Assembly: GCA_031278655.1 (NCBI GenBank)
Contig: JAITJZ010000114.1
Location: 1 to 55,324 of the forward strand
Direction of reading: 5' to 3'
Origin: Bifidobacteriaceae bacterium
GTDB taxonomy: Bacteria > Actinomycetota > Actinomycetes > Actinomycetales > WQXJ01
DNA length: 55,324 bases
Made by a program: the position numbers and the translations under genes. The stretch's first letter is position 1. Every line of letters starts with the position of its first letter. Positions 8,095 through 16,533 of the stretch are shown here, in pieces. Below the pieces are notes generated by a model. That model did not search any database. It had not been told where the DNA came from and saw only the letters and a list, made by a program, of their open reading frames with translations.

Positions 8095-8925
8095 TCACCC
8101 CTTGACCGCGCCTGCGGTCAGGCCTTTGACCAACCACTTCTGGAGTAACACCATGACCACGCAAATAGGCGCGATGATGCTGACGACGCCGGCCGCGTTT
8201 GTGCACCAATAGATCAGTTCCTCGGCGGCGTACTTCCCAACCGCCACCGTCAGCGTCATGGTCTTCTTGCCAGTCAACACGAGGGCGAACAAGTACTCGT
8301 TGTAGCTGAGCAAGAACGTGAAGATCGCGGCGGTCCCGATCCCGGGCATAGACAGCGGCAGGATGACGTGCGTCACGGTCTTGATGAGGCCGCACCCGTC
8401 GATGCGGGCCGCCTCGTCGAGTTCTTTGGGCAGTGTGATCAAGAATCCGCGCATCAACCAGACGGCGAAAGGCTGATTGGACGCCACGATTATCAAGACC
8501 AGGATGGTGTAGGTGTCGGTCAGATGCAGCGTGTCGGCCAGCAAGAAGTATGGGATGAGCAGCAGCATGGGTGGAAACATGCGCAACGCCAGCATCGAAT
8601 TCAGCAGCCTGTTCGAGAATCGGGACTCATGCCGGATCAACCCGTAAGCGGCCAGGGTGGCGAGAGGCACCGAAACAATCATGCTGGCGGCGGTGACAAT
8701 CATCGAATTCACGAAGTAGTCGAGGAAGTTGTCGTCTACCCAAAGCTGGCGAAAATTGTCCCAAGTTATCTTATAGAACACCTGGAAAGATGCCGAGAAC
8801 GCTTCGGCGGGAGTCTTCGAGGCGATGGTGAAAACGTAGTAGAACGGTATCACGGAAATCGCCGCGACGCCTATCAGTCCGGCCAGGCTGGCGCGCCGCA
8901 TCAGTTTGTGTCGATCCGAATTCAC
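8095..8925 (-). CDS. Sugar ABC transporter permease (MalG/CUT1 type)
   Basis: A 276-residue inner-membrane subunit with about six hydrophobic segments. The cytoplasmic EAA loop reads ELDEAARIDGCGLIKTVTHVILPLSMPGI, the site that contacts the ATPase. The GTG at 8925 lies two bases after the stop of the partner permease with GGAGG upstream; the long open frame before it is non-homologous. Together with the preceding permease and the lipoprotein it forms a CUT1 importer. No ATP-binding subunit is encoded in this operon, so it presumably shares a genome-encoded MsiK-like ATPase, as is common in actinobacteria. Confidence 0.9.
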   Translation of the reverse strand: MNSDRHKLMRRASLAGLIGVAAISVIPFYYVFTIASKTPAEAFSASFQVFYKITWDNFRQLWVDDNFLDYFVNSMIVTAASMIVSVPLATLAAYGLIRHESRFSNRLLNSMLALRMFPPMLLLIPYFLLADTLHLTDTYTILVLIIVASNQPFAVWLMRGFLITLPKELDEAARIDGCGLIKTVTHVILPLSMPGIGTAAIFTFLLSYNEYLFALVLTGKKTMTLTVAVGKYAAEELIYWCTNAAGVVSIIAPICVVMVLLQKWLVKGLTAGAVKG

Positions 8926-8927
8926 GG

Positions 8928-9815
8928 CTAATCCGCCTCCGCATTGCGCATGAGCTTGAGGAGCGCGGAGACCGGTATGGCCAGCATGATTAGAATCAGG
9001 ACACCCGCTGCGCAGCCCTTCCCGAGGTGGAGGTTGGTAAAGGCTGTCCGGTATGCGAACAATGACACGCTCTCCGTGGCGTCTCCGGGGCCGCCTCCGG
9101 TCATGACAGCGATTCGGTCGTAGATCCGGAAGGCGTCCATATAACGAATGGTGATCACCAAGATTATGAGATGTCGCAAATTTGGTATGGTCACGTGCCA
9201 CAGCCGGCGCCAAGCGCCAGCGCCGTCGATCGCGGCGGCTTCCATTTGGTCGCTTGAAACTGCCTGCAGACCGGCGTAAAAGATGATGACTGCGAATGGT
9301 GTGTTCTGCCATATCTCAACAAGGACCACTGCGAGTTGGGCCCAGTTGGGATCATCGAACCATGACGGGGAGGAAATGTGAAAAACGCTCAGGACCTGCG
9401 ACAGCAGGCCCCAGTCTGACATGAAGATCCACCGGAAGATGATTCCCGACGCGGTGGCGGAGATGAAGTATGGAAGGTATATGAGAATGGATAGGAGTTT
9501 CCGGCTCCGGCCAACGTTCTCCATGAGAAGGGCGATAGCCATGCCCAGAACCACCTGGGCGATCATGGTGACGAGCGTGAACACAATTGAGAAGCGAACC
9601 GCGCCAATGAAACCGCGATCCGTCAGCAAGTTGACGTAATTGCCAAGCCCAACGAACGTCGGCTCTCGGCCGAGTTTGTACGCAAATAGGCTGTAGTAGA
9701 CCGCGTACCCCAGCGGAAAGATCATGATTGCGAACATGACCATGACGCTGGGAGCGGCGAAGCCGAGGTAGCGGTTTCGGTTCAGAACGCCCCTGCTGGT
9801 CCTAGCTGGTTTCAC
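8928..9815 (-). CDS. Sugar ABC transporter permease (MalF/UgpA type)
   Basis: A 295-residue permease with six predicted transmembrane helices and an EAA loop (DQMEAAAIDGAGAWRRLWHVTIPNL). The GTG at 9815 is chosen because AGAAGG lies nine bases upstream, and a basic N-terminus (KPARTSRGVLNRNRYLG) then precedes the first helix. It lies between the substrate-binding lipoprotein and the second permease and pairs with the latter to form the membrane channel. The likely cargo is rhamnose-containing oligosaccharides or glycosides because a cytoplasmic GH78 follows in the operon. Confidence 0.9.
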   Translation of the reverse strand: MKPARTSRGVLNRNRYLGFAAPSVMVMFAIMIFPLGYAVYYSLFAYKLGREPTFVGLGNYVNLLTDRGFIGAVRFSIVFTLVTMIAQVVLGMAIALLMENVGRSRKLLSILIYLPYFISATASGIIFRWIFMSDWGLLSQVLSVFHISSPSWFDDPNWAQLAVVLVEIWQNTPFAVIIFYAGLQAVSSDQMEAAAIDGAGAWRRLWHVTIPNLRHLIILVITIRYMDAFRIYDRIAVMTGGGPGDATESVSLFAYRTAFTNLHLGKGCAAGVLILIMLAIPVSALLKLMRNAEAD

Positions 9816-9906
9816 GTGGTTTCGCCTTCTTTGGGCGGCCGTTGCCCCCAAGGAGCTTGGGGACAATGGCCGCCACAAGTATTCATAGGAGAGCCGGAGG
9901 GAATGG

Positions 9907-11193
9907 TCAGTTGTAGTAGCCGGCGTCTTTCAAGACCGCTTCAACCTCCTTGTCCACCTGTTCCATCGCCGTTCGCGCCTCGGCCTGGCCCGTGATGACC
10001 GACGATAGAGCCGTCATCGAGATTTCCATGATCTCTCCAAATTCCGGAATGGTGGGACGCAAGGTGGCGCCGGACTGGATCGCCTTCCACGCGGCCGCGT
10101 AATCGCTGCGGCCATCGAGGAGGTCCTCTGTCAACACCGATTCCCGGCACGGCATTGATGACTCCACGCCGCCGGCACTCGACTGCTTATCAGTGGCGTT
10201 AGCGATAGTCCGGAAGATCAGTTCCTTGTCCTGGGCCGAGTCTTTGGGGATTGAGTACCCAGCCGTGTTCCAGATCGCGGCTGACGGTCCGCCGACGGTC
10301 AGGGACGGAGCGCTGGCGAACCCGACTTTGCCGACCACGATGGACTGCTCTGGGTCGTCCATCGCGCTTGAGCGCGTCGTCTGAAGCAACGCCATGGTGG
10401 CCAAATCCTGCCCCATGGCCACCACGGCCTCGTTGTTGGTGTAGGTGCTCGAGTCCGCTGGGGTGTATTCGTAAAGGTCCATGATGTAGTCGATGGCCGT
10501 CAACGAAGCTTCGGACGAGAACTGAGGTTTGTAGGCGTCGTCCCAGAACCAGCCGCCCGTGGCGGTTAGGAACGATTGGTAGGTGACCATGAGCATGTCT
10601 GCCGCGGCCAGCGTTAGAGTGATCCCGCTCCGGCCGTCCGCGGTCATGCTTTTCGCGGTATCGACCAGTTGGCCGAGCGTCTCAGGCACATCGAGGCCGG
10701 ATTCGTCGAAAAGGTCGGTTCGATAGAACAGAATCATCGCCCACTGGTGGCTCGGTATGCCGTAGATGTGCCCTTCGTAGGAGTAAGCCTCCCACAAGTA
10801 TTCGGGAATGTCGTCGAAGTCGTACTCGTCGCGGTACTTCTCGACAAAGTCGTCGAGCGGCTCGAGCCATCCATTGGCTGCGAACTCGGCCACGTCCTGC
10901 GGCGTGATGTAAGTGATGTCGTAGGAGTCCGAGCCAGACGCCAGATTGAGGCGCATCTTCTCTTGCCAGTCGCTGTAGTTGGTCATTTCTGCCTCAACCG
11001 TCACTCCCTCCGGGGCCTTGGCCTCGAGTTGCCCCGCGTAGTACTCGAGTGAAGCGTAGGTGTGGCTCAGCAAGTGCAAAGTGACCGGCGCCGCCGATTC
11101 ATTAGTCCCTTCGGTCTGAGGTTGCTCGTCTCCGCATGCGGTCAGGGTGATGAGGACCGCGAAGCCTGCAACGGCCGATGTGATTCGTTTCAT
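9907..11193 (-). CDS. Extracellular sugar-binding lipoprotein (ABC transporter)
   Basis: A 428-residue solute-binding protein of the extracellular carbohydrate-binding family 1. The signal peptide MKRITSAVAGFAVLITLTAC ends in a lipobox with Cys20, so the protein is anchored to the outer face of the membrane. The mature part has the HLLSHTYASLEYYAGQLEAKAP opening and the ITYITPQDVAEFAANGWLEPLDDF pattern of ABC sugar binders. It is the first gene of the leftward operon. A strong AAGGAGA ribosome site precedes the ATG, and the preceding gap contains an AT-rich stretch and an inverted repeat. It should deliver the substrate to the two permeases downstream. Confidence 0.92.
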   Translation of the reverse strand: MKRITSAVAGFAVLITLTACGDEQPQTEGTNESAAPVTLHLLSHTYASLEYYAGQLEAKAPEGVTVEAEMTNYSDWQEKMRLNLASGSDSYDITYITPQDVAEFAANGWLEPLDDFVEKYRDEYDFDDIPEYLWEAYSYEGHIYGIPSHQWAMILFYRTDLFDESGLDVPETLGQLVDTAKSMTADGRSGITLTLAAADMLMVTYQSFLTATGGWFWDDAYKPQFSSEASLTAIDYIMDLYEYTPADSSTYTNNEAVVAMGQDLATMALLQTTRSSAMDDPEQSIVVGKVGFASAPSLTVGGPSAAIWNTAGYSIPKDSAQDKELIFRTIANATDKQSSAGGVESSMPCRESVLTEDLLDGRSDYAAAWKAIQSGATLRPTIPEFGEIMEISMTALSSVITGQAEARTAMEQVDKEVEAVLKDAGYYN

Positions 11194-11384
11194 TGATTCT
11201 CCTTCAAGGCGTCGTTGCCCGTGTTTTGTATAGATAAACAGCGTTCTCTAATGGTGCGATCAGTTGCTGATTAGGAACCATAGTGGCCTTGGCGTTATGC
11301 GTCAATAGGCCAACGCAGAGATCACTTCACAAACGAAACGCCGTGTCGCGTCAAATACGACGCGCAGCGCGAATCGCCGGGGGG
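11194..11384 (-). promoter_or_regulatory. Operon promoter region with inverted-repeat operator candidate
   Basis: This gap separates the rhamnoside operon from the peptidase gene. Reading leftward, it is notably AT-rich just before the lipoprotein gene (TTTATCTATACAAAA around 11222-11238), suitable for a promoter -10. An inverted repeat, GTTCTCTAAT at 11243-11252 against ATTAGGAAC at 11270-11278, straddles the probable -35 region and is a candidate site for the IclR regulator. I did not find a convincing -35 hexamer. Confidence 0.45.
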
Positions 11385-12059
11385 TCATTGGTCGAAGATG
11401 GTTCCTTGGACGGGGAGGGCTGGGGCCGGGGCGGCGGGGGCGAGTGGGCGGCGGACGGGTTTCAGGCGGCGCAGGGCCGCGCGGCGGGAACGCCAATCAG
11501 GCAGCAGCGCCTCCATGCGGGCCTGGAAGCGCGGGCCGTGGTTGGGCTCGAGCAGGTGCACCAACTCGTGCACCAAGACTTGCTCCAGGAACGCCGCCGG
11601 CAGAGCCGCCAGCGCCAGGTTCAGGCTGATCCGGCCATTGCGGGAGCTGCAACTGCCCCAGCGGGTAGTCATCCAGCGCAGCGTCAGACGCGACGGGCCG
11701 CGCCCCACCCTGGGCGCCCAGCGCGCCAGCAGCTCAGACGTCGCCCGCTCGAGTTCCCGTCGATAGAGCCGTTCCAACGCGGGTCCACCGACGGCATCGG
11801 GCAGCAAATCGCCCCACAAGCGCGGCGGTTCGGGCGCGGCCTGGGCTGCGGCCACCCGGCCGTCGACCCAGGCGCGGTGGCGGCGGACCATCGCCACGGC
11901 CTGCGAGCGGGGGGAACGGTGCGGCAGCGACAACCAGACGCGCCCATAGGGATCGACGTGCAGGCGCAGGCTGGTCATCGCCTTGCGGCGAAGCTCGACC
12001 TCGAGCCCATCCACCTCGAGCCACTCGCGGACTCGCGCCCGGCGCGGACGCGCGTTCAT
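11385..12059 (-). CDS. YgjP/SprT-like zinc metallopeptidase (M48-type domain)
   Basis: A 224-residue protein of the YgjP family. The zinc site is HELVH at residues 164-168 with a third ligand His174, and the preceding W-G-S-C motif (TTRWGSCSSRNGRISLNLAL) is characteristic. No signal peptide is present, so it acts in the cytoplasm. Family members are widely conserved; their substrates remain poorly defined. The ATG at 12059 is chosen over the upstream open frame because homology begins there. It is encoded downstream of the SulP transporter, in the same direction, 55 bases away. One copy of the interspersed 10-mer lies inside the gene at 11791. Confidence 0.8.
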   Translation of the reverse strand: MNARPRRARVREWLEVDGLEVELRRKAMTSLRLHVDPYGRVWLSLPHRSPRSQAVAMVRRHRAWVDGRVAAAQAAPEPPRLWGDLLPDAVGGPALERLYRRELERATSELLARWAPRVGRGPSRLTLRWMTTRWGSCSSRNGRISLNLALAALPAAFLEQVLVHELVHLLEPNHGPRFQARMEALLPDWRSRRAALRRLKPVRRPLAPAAPAPALPVQGTIFDQ

Positions 12060-12114
12060 CGAAGCCGCCAGCGGCCGGCAGGCCGGGCAGAGCGCCAACC
12101 GTGTCCGCCCCGGA

Positions 12115-13764
12115 TCACAAAGCCTCCCGCTCGATATGGCTGCGGGCGTGCTCGACGGCTGGCTCGACCTCGGTGAAAACATGCTTCGTGTGCCGCACGG
12201 CGCTGGTGATGCCGCCGCCCCGCGCCAGCGCCAGGTGCTGCGGCTGAATGCCCTCGATCAAGACGGTCACCCCCGAGCGTTCCAACGAGGTCATCAGCTC
12301 ACCGAGGACCTGGGCGCCGGTCGAATCCATGATCTGAATCGAAGACAGCGACAGGATGACCACCGACACATCCTTGGTTGAGACTTTCTCCATCAGCCGC
12401 TCGGCGGCGGCGAAGAACAGGGCGCCGTCAATGTGGTAGAAAGCGATCCGCTCATCGCCGGGACGCGCCGCGCCGGGCAGCTCGACACGCCGGACGCCAG
12501 CCGCGCGAGACATCGCGCGCAGAGCGAAGAAAGCCGCCGCCACGATCCCGATCCCCACGGCGTAGATCAAATCGACGGACACGGTCACCACCGCCGTGGT
12601 CGCAAACACGACGGCGTCCTGCCTGCTCAAGGTCAGCAAGGTGCGTGCGGCCGTGAACGGCACCATGCGCACTGCTGTCACCAGCAGGACGCCCGCCAAG
12701 GCGGCCAGCGGAATGGCCGAGACCAGGCCGATGGTCAGCGGGAAAGACACGAGCCCGAGCAGCACCAGCGCGTGCACGATCGCCGCCAGCCTGGTCTTGG
12801 CGCCGTTCGAGGCGTTGACCGCCGTCCTGGCGATGGCCCCGGTCGCGGGAATGCCCCCGAACAGTCCCGCCGCCATTGAGGCGAGCCCTTGGCCCACCAA
12901 CTCGCGGTCGGGGTCGAACCGTCCCGTGTCCGAGTGCTGCGCCGCCACCCGCGCAGACAACAGCGATTCGATGCCCGCCAGCACGGCCACGGTCGCCGCC
13001 GCCGGCGACAACTCCGCCAACAGCGACCACGAGACCTCCGGCAGTCTGGGCGCCGGCAGTCCCGTCGGCAAGGAGCCAATGACCTCGCCGGGGAGCCTGG
13101 CCAGCGCCCAAACACACGAAATCACCACCAGCCCGATCAGCGACCAAGGCGTCTTGCGGCTGATCTTGGCGCCCAAGACCATGAAGGCGGCCACGCCGAA
13201 CGCCGCCGCCAGCGGCCAGGCCGCCTCCGGCCATCCCGCCCGCCCGCACGCCTGCACCGCGGCGACCAGCGCGTTCCGGCTCAGCCCGGAGCTGTCGACG
13301 CCCAGCGCGGACGGCACTTGCTGGCAAAAAATGATGACAGCGATCCCATGCGTGAAGCCCTCGATGACCGGCCAAGGAATCGCGCTGACGGTCCGGCCGA
13401 GCCGGCAAAGCCCGGCCGCCAACACCATGAACCCCGCCATCAGGCTGAGCAGTCCGACAACGCCCGCGCCGCGATCCGCGAGCACCGGCACAAGCACCAC
13501 CACCATGGCGCCGGTCGGTCCCGAGACCTGGACGTTCGACCCGCCGAAGACCGCCGCCACCAGTCCCGCGATGACGGCCGTCACCAATCCGGCCTGCGGG
13601 CCGCCGTCCGCGTCGCCGAAAGCGCTCGCGCCGAAGGCCAAAGCCAGGGGCAGGGCCACGATCCCAACAGTGACGCCAGAGGCGATGTCGAGGCGCCAGC
13701 TTTGGCGCGCCGCACGGTAATCGTCGAGCCAAGGAAGCAGTTTGCGCAGCGGTGCGAGCGACAC
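12115..13764 (-). CDS. SulP-family (SLC26A) anion permease with STAS domain
   Basis: A 549-residue inner-membrane protein. The N-terminal 390 residues form about 12-14 hydrophobic segments, with the SulP signatures GVTVGIVALPLALAFG and PATGAIARTAVN. A cytoplasmic STAS domain follows (IAFYHIDGALFFAAAERL, then VVILSLSSIQIMDSTGAQVLGEL). Family members transport sulfate, bicarbonate or dicarboxylates. No carbonic anhydrase or sulfur gene is adjacent, so the substrate is open. The GTG start has AAAGG upstream. Confidence 0.9.
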   Translation of the reverse strand: MSLAPLRKLLPWLDDYRAARQSWRLDIASGVTVGIVALPLALAFGASAFGDADGGPQAGLVTAVIAGLVAAVFGGSNVQVSGPTGAMVVVLVPVLADRGAGVVGLLSLMAGFMVLAAGLCRLGRTVSAIPWPVIEGFTHGIAVIIFCQQVPSALGVDSSGLSRNALVAAVQACGRAGWPEAAWPLAAAFGVAAFMVLGAKISRKTPWSLIGLVVISCVWALARLPGEVIGSLPTGLPAPRLPEVSWSLLAELSPAAATVAVLAGIESLLSARVAAQHSDTGRFDPDRELVGQGLASMAAGLFGGIPATGAIARTAVNASNGAKTRLAAIVHALVLLGLVSFPLTIGLVSAIPLAALAGVLLVTAVRMVPFTAARTLLTLSRQDAVVFATTAVVTVSVDLIYAVGIGIVAAAFFALRAMSRAAGVRRVELPGAARPGDERIAFYHIDGALFFAAAERLMEKVSTKDVSVVILSLSSIQIMDSTGAQVLGELMTSLERSGVTVLIEGIQPQHLALARGGGITSAVRHTKHVFTEVEPAVEHARSHIEREAL

Positions 13765-14108
13765 GTTCAGCCTTTGTCAGCAGTTTGAGGTTCCGTCTTT
13801 AGCATAGGGGCCGCCTCCGACAACGCCGCGCCGCCTGAGGCGACCCCGCCAAACCGGGCCGGTCTTTACAAAAGTCCAGGGGCGCGGCATCGGCCTTGAC
13901 TCCGGCGGCGCGGCCATGGCAAGGTCGGACCCGTGAGTCGCACTTCGCCCCTGGCTTTGATCCGCGTGCGCGGGTCGGTCGGAGCGTGCGCGAAGTGTCG
14001 AATGTGTCTGTGTCAGGCCTGACGCCTCCACCAGACCCATACCCCTAGCGCCCCGTCGGCATCTGCGTTCGCGCAACCCGGGGCGCGCGCACCCGAGGAC
14101 TCACAACC
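13765..14108. promoter_or_regulatory. Divergent intergenic region, no gene
   Basis: A 344-base gap between divergently read sulP and winged-helix genes. It should hold both promoters. I see an eight-base inverted repeat, CACTTCGC at 13941-13948 and GCGAAGTG at 13990-13997, which could be an operator or part of an RNA hairpin. The one open frame inside (leftward, 13777-14076) has no recognisable composition or ribosome site. Confidence 0.35.
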
Positions 14109-14642
14109 ATGACCGCAACGGCCTATTCACCAACCCTCACCCCAATACCTGTGCTGCCCTGGCGGCGCCGCCCGAGTTATCGCGGGCCGCTCGTCGTCAT
14201 CCCGGGCGGGCGCGCCGCCGCCCGCCGGGCCGAGCCCCCTTCCTGGCCGCGGACGCCGCCCCCGGCGGCGCCTTCATCCGTTTCACCGGAATCAGCCGAG
14301 TCCGTCCGGGCGTTCCGTCACCGCCTGGCCCGCCTGCCGATCAAGCCCGAGATTCGCCTCGACCCTGCGCGCCGCTCGGTCCGGGTCGACGGCGCCGCCC
14401 GCCACCTGACCCCGCGCGAATTCGACCTGCTGGCGGCGTTGGCCGCCCAACCGGGTCAGCCGATCAGCCGTGAGGAGTTGCTGCAGGTGGGTGCGCGTGA
14501 GCGCACGGTCGGCGAGGGCAGCCGCACCGTCGACGTGCATGTGGCGCATCTGCGGGACAAGCTGCGGCTGCCCGGGGTGATCGCCACCGTCCGCGGCAGC
14601 GGCTACGCCTTGAATCCCGCCTACCGGGTCGAAATCGCCTGA
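14109..14642 (+). CDS. Orphan OmpR/PhoB-type winged-helix DNA-binding protein
   Basis: A 177-residue protein. Residues 1-75 are proline- and arginine-rich and look disordered. Residues 80-175 form the Trans_Reg_C winged helix (HLTPREFDLLAALAAQPGQPISREELL, then TVDVHVAHLRDKL and TVRGSGYAL). There is no receiver domain and no histidine kinase nearby, so it is not an ordinary two-component regulator. An AGGA sits ten bases before the ATG. It stands alone between divergent sulP and the converging GST-like gene. Similar receiver-less proteins occur in actinobacteria, but targets are unknown. Confidence 0.75.
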   Translation: MTATAYSPTLTPIPVLPWRRRPSYRGPLVVIPGGRAAARRAEPPSWPRTPPPAAPSSVSPESAESVRAFRHRLARLPIKPEIRLDPARRSVRVDGAARHLTPREFDLLAALAAQPGQPISREELLQVGARERTVGEGSRTVDVHVAHLRDKLRLPGVIATVRGSGYALNPAYRVEIA

Positions 14643-14974
14643 CCGCTTCCCGCCCGGACGGGGCGCGGCCAAGACGCCCGATGCCGTGTGGCCGGCTCGG
14701 GGCCTCGGGGCCACGGGGCCGCTGGTCTCGCGGCGCGCGTCAGGGCCGGGCGGCTGACGGCTGCGGAGCCGGGCTCGGCAGTCATCGCGCCGACCGCCCA
14801 ACGGTGGCCGGCTGGGGGCCGGCGCCACCGCGCTGACCTGCGTAGACGGCATCGGCGGGGGGTTGCGGGCTGGCCGCCAACTGTCGGAACTCCAAATCGG
14901 TGCGACTGGCGGACAGGTTGATGCGGGACAGGAACTGGCGGCCGCGCTCGGTCTTGGGCGAGGCCGGGATTGGC
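14643..14974. other. Gap between convergent genes with two copies of the 10-mer repeat
   Basis: No gene is visible in these 332 bases. The region carries CCGATGCCGT at 14678-14687 and its inverse ACGGCATCGG at 14846-14855, so the two copies face each other about 160 bases apart. GC-rich short palindromes are present but no clear T-tract terminator. Confidence 0.5.
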
Positions 14975-16063
14975 TCACACGAATTGCCAGTGATCGGCGG
15001 TGCCGCCGGCGCCGGGGCCGGAATAGACGGTGGAACCGGTCAAATGGGTCCGGTCGACCGGCTCCGACCAGTGGGCCAGGACCTCGGCCGGGGGGCGCAA
15101 TTTGTAATCCGGGGCGGAGAAGCCGCGTCCCGGCAAATAACCCCCGCTGGGACCGGGCGCCCAACCCAGAAAGTAGCGCTCGGCATCGTCGGTGAAACCC
15201 TGCTGGAAAAGGTCGCGCGCGTAATCCCAAAGATGCGGGAAATCCCAGATCTGCTTGGTGGCGTCCTCGCCGAATTGCGACGCGAGCGCGGGACGATGCG
15301 AACGCTCGAAACTGGAGAGGGTTTGGAACAGCCGCACGTCCGAATCGGTCAGGCGCGGCCCGAACAGGTAACGCCGCGACGCCAGGCGGAAGTCGAGGTC
15401 GCCGAGCCGGGCGTAATAGACGTCGAAGGCGGCCCGCGCGGCGGCGGCGTTGCGGGCGAAGATGACCTTGTAGGTGCCGTTGTTGACGTCATCGAAAAGC
15501 TGCTGGTTGAGCAGGTCGATGGCGCCGCGCAGGTCCTCGGGATAGAGATCGGGCGCGCCTGGGCGGTGGTGGGCGGACCAGGCCACTTCCCAGTCCTGCG
15601 GCAGGACGTGGTAGTCGTTCGACACCACTTCGCCGGTCTGCCCGTCGATCACGGTGGGCGAGGTGCCGCGCCCCTGGAAGGTCGGGTCGGTGCGCCGGTA
15701 GAAGTCGTTCAGGTGGCTGGTGGCGAACCGCTCGCGGATGTCGTTGCCGGCCTGCGCGATCACCCAGCCGTCCTCGTCTTTGCCGGTCAGATGGTAAAAC
15801 GGGACCGCTTCCTCGAGCCCCAGCAGGCGCAGGAGGATGTGTTGGCGCCGCGCCCAGCCGCAGCCCAGCGAGCCGAGGATGAAGTAGCGGCCGGGCTCCA
15901 CCGGCGCCTGGCCGGGCCCCGGCCCGAAGCGCGTGGTGAACCAGTTGCGCTGGCGCACGAACCCGCCATCGTCGCTGTGCTCGGGGGTGACCTGGCGGAA
16001 AAGCGGCTCGCGGAAGGCGGGCCGGTCCGCCAGAATGTGTTCCAATTCGGGCGTGAGGGTCAT
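14975..16063 (-). CDS. Xi-class GST-like / glutathionyl-hydroquinone reductase homologue
   Basis: A 362-residue protein of the YqjG/ECM4 family. The N-terminal thioredoxin-like part contains GRYFILGSLGCGWARRQ, aligned with the active-site CPWA motif, with Cys68. The C-terminal helical domain shows VIFARNAAAARAAFDVYYARL and the D-x-R-L-F-Q-T-L-x-x-F-E element diagnostic of the family. Known members remove glutathione from hydroquinone conjugates; actinobacteria that lack glutathione are thought to use mycothiol with a related fold. The usual proline after the catalytic cysteine is replaced by glycine (CGWA), which may reflect a different thiol cofactor. The gene stands alone, converging with the winged-helix gene. 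Confidence 0.75.
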   Translation of the reverse strand: MTLTPELEHILADRPAFREPLFRQVTPEHSDDGGFVRQRNWFTTRFGPGPGQAPVEPGRYFILGSLGCGWARRQHILLRLLGLEEAVPFYHLTGKDEDGWVIAQAGNDIRERFATSHLNDFYRRTDPTFQGRGTSPTVIDGQTGEVVSNDYHVLPQDWEVAWSAHHRPGAPDLYPEDLRGAIDLLNQQLFDDVNNGTYKVIFARNAAAARAAFDVYYARLGDLDFRLASRRYLFGPRLTDSDVRLFQTLSSFERSHRPALASQFGEDATKQIWDFPHLWDYARDLFQQGFTDDAERYFLGWAPGPSGGYLPGRGFSAPDYKLRPPAEVLAHWSEPVDRTHLTGSTVYSGPGAGGTADHWQFV

Positions 16064-16533
16064 GTTGGGGCTTCCTTTGGTTTAGTTGATTTGATGCCCG
16101 ATGCCGTCGGCTCGCCTTTGGCGGGCCCGCTCGGCCGCGCGCCGCGCTTTTGGCGGCTGAATATGGCGGAGAGGAGAGGACGGGCGATTTGGGTGGCTGA
16201 GGTCGCGCTGTTTCGCGTCAGCGCATTCGCGCGCTACACATTCGGCGGTTCGTCCAATCGGCCACGGGAAGATGCTGACAGCCGCCCCCGGAATAGGTCA
16301 ATTAGTGTAAAGGCTTCCCGCTGAAGAATGTAAAGAAACCTATGTCCCCCGCGGCCGGCGCGCGCGGTATTGGCGCCAAGCGCCGCAGCGACAGCAAATC
16401 CCGCCCAACGTTCACCGCCCCGACCGCTTCAACGTCGAGGCCCAGGTCGAGGCCGAGGTCGTGGCCCAGGTCGAGGCGGGCGGGAGGAGCGTGCCGGTTG
16501 GCGGTGGCGGGGATGATGCGGGACCATTGAGGC
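16064..16533. other. 470-base intergenic region
   Basis: The region lies between the divergently read GST-like gene and the hypothetical gene at 16534 and should contain both promoters. It holds one copy of the 10-mer (16098-16107), an AT-richer patch around 16300-16340, and a tandem repeat (16437-16472). Small open frames exist on both strands (for example 16342-16530 rightward and 16302-16535 leftward) but their composition follows the repeat and neither has a ribosome site, so I do not call a gene. Confidence 0.5.
16437..16472. repeat. 12-bp tandem repeat, three units
   Basis: Units GAGGCCCAGGTC, GAGGCCGAGGTC and GTGGCCCAGGTC run head to tail, followed by a degenerate fourth. It lies in non-coding DNA about 60 bases before the next gene. 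Confidence 0.85.

Noticed and set aside
11283-12176. Rightward 297-codon open frame opposite the metallopeptidase
   Set aside because: Arg/Gln/Pro-rich composition of a GC-rich antisense frame; the minus strand encodes the HELVH zinc site.
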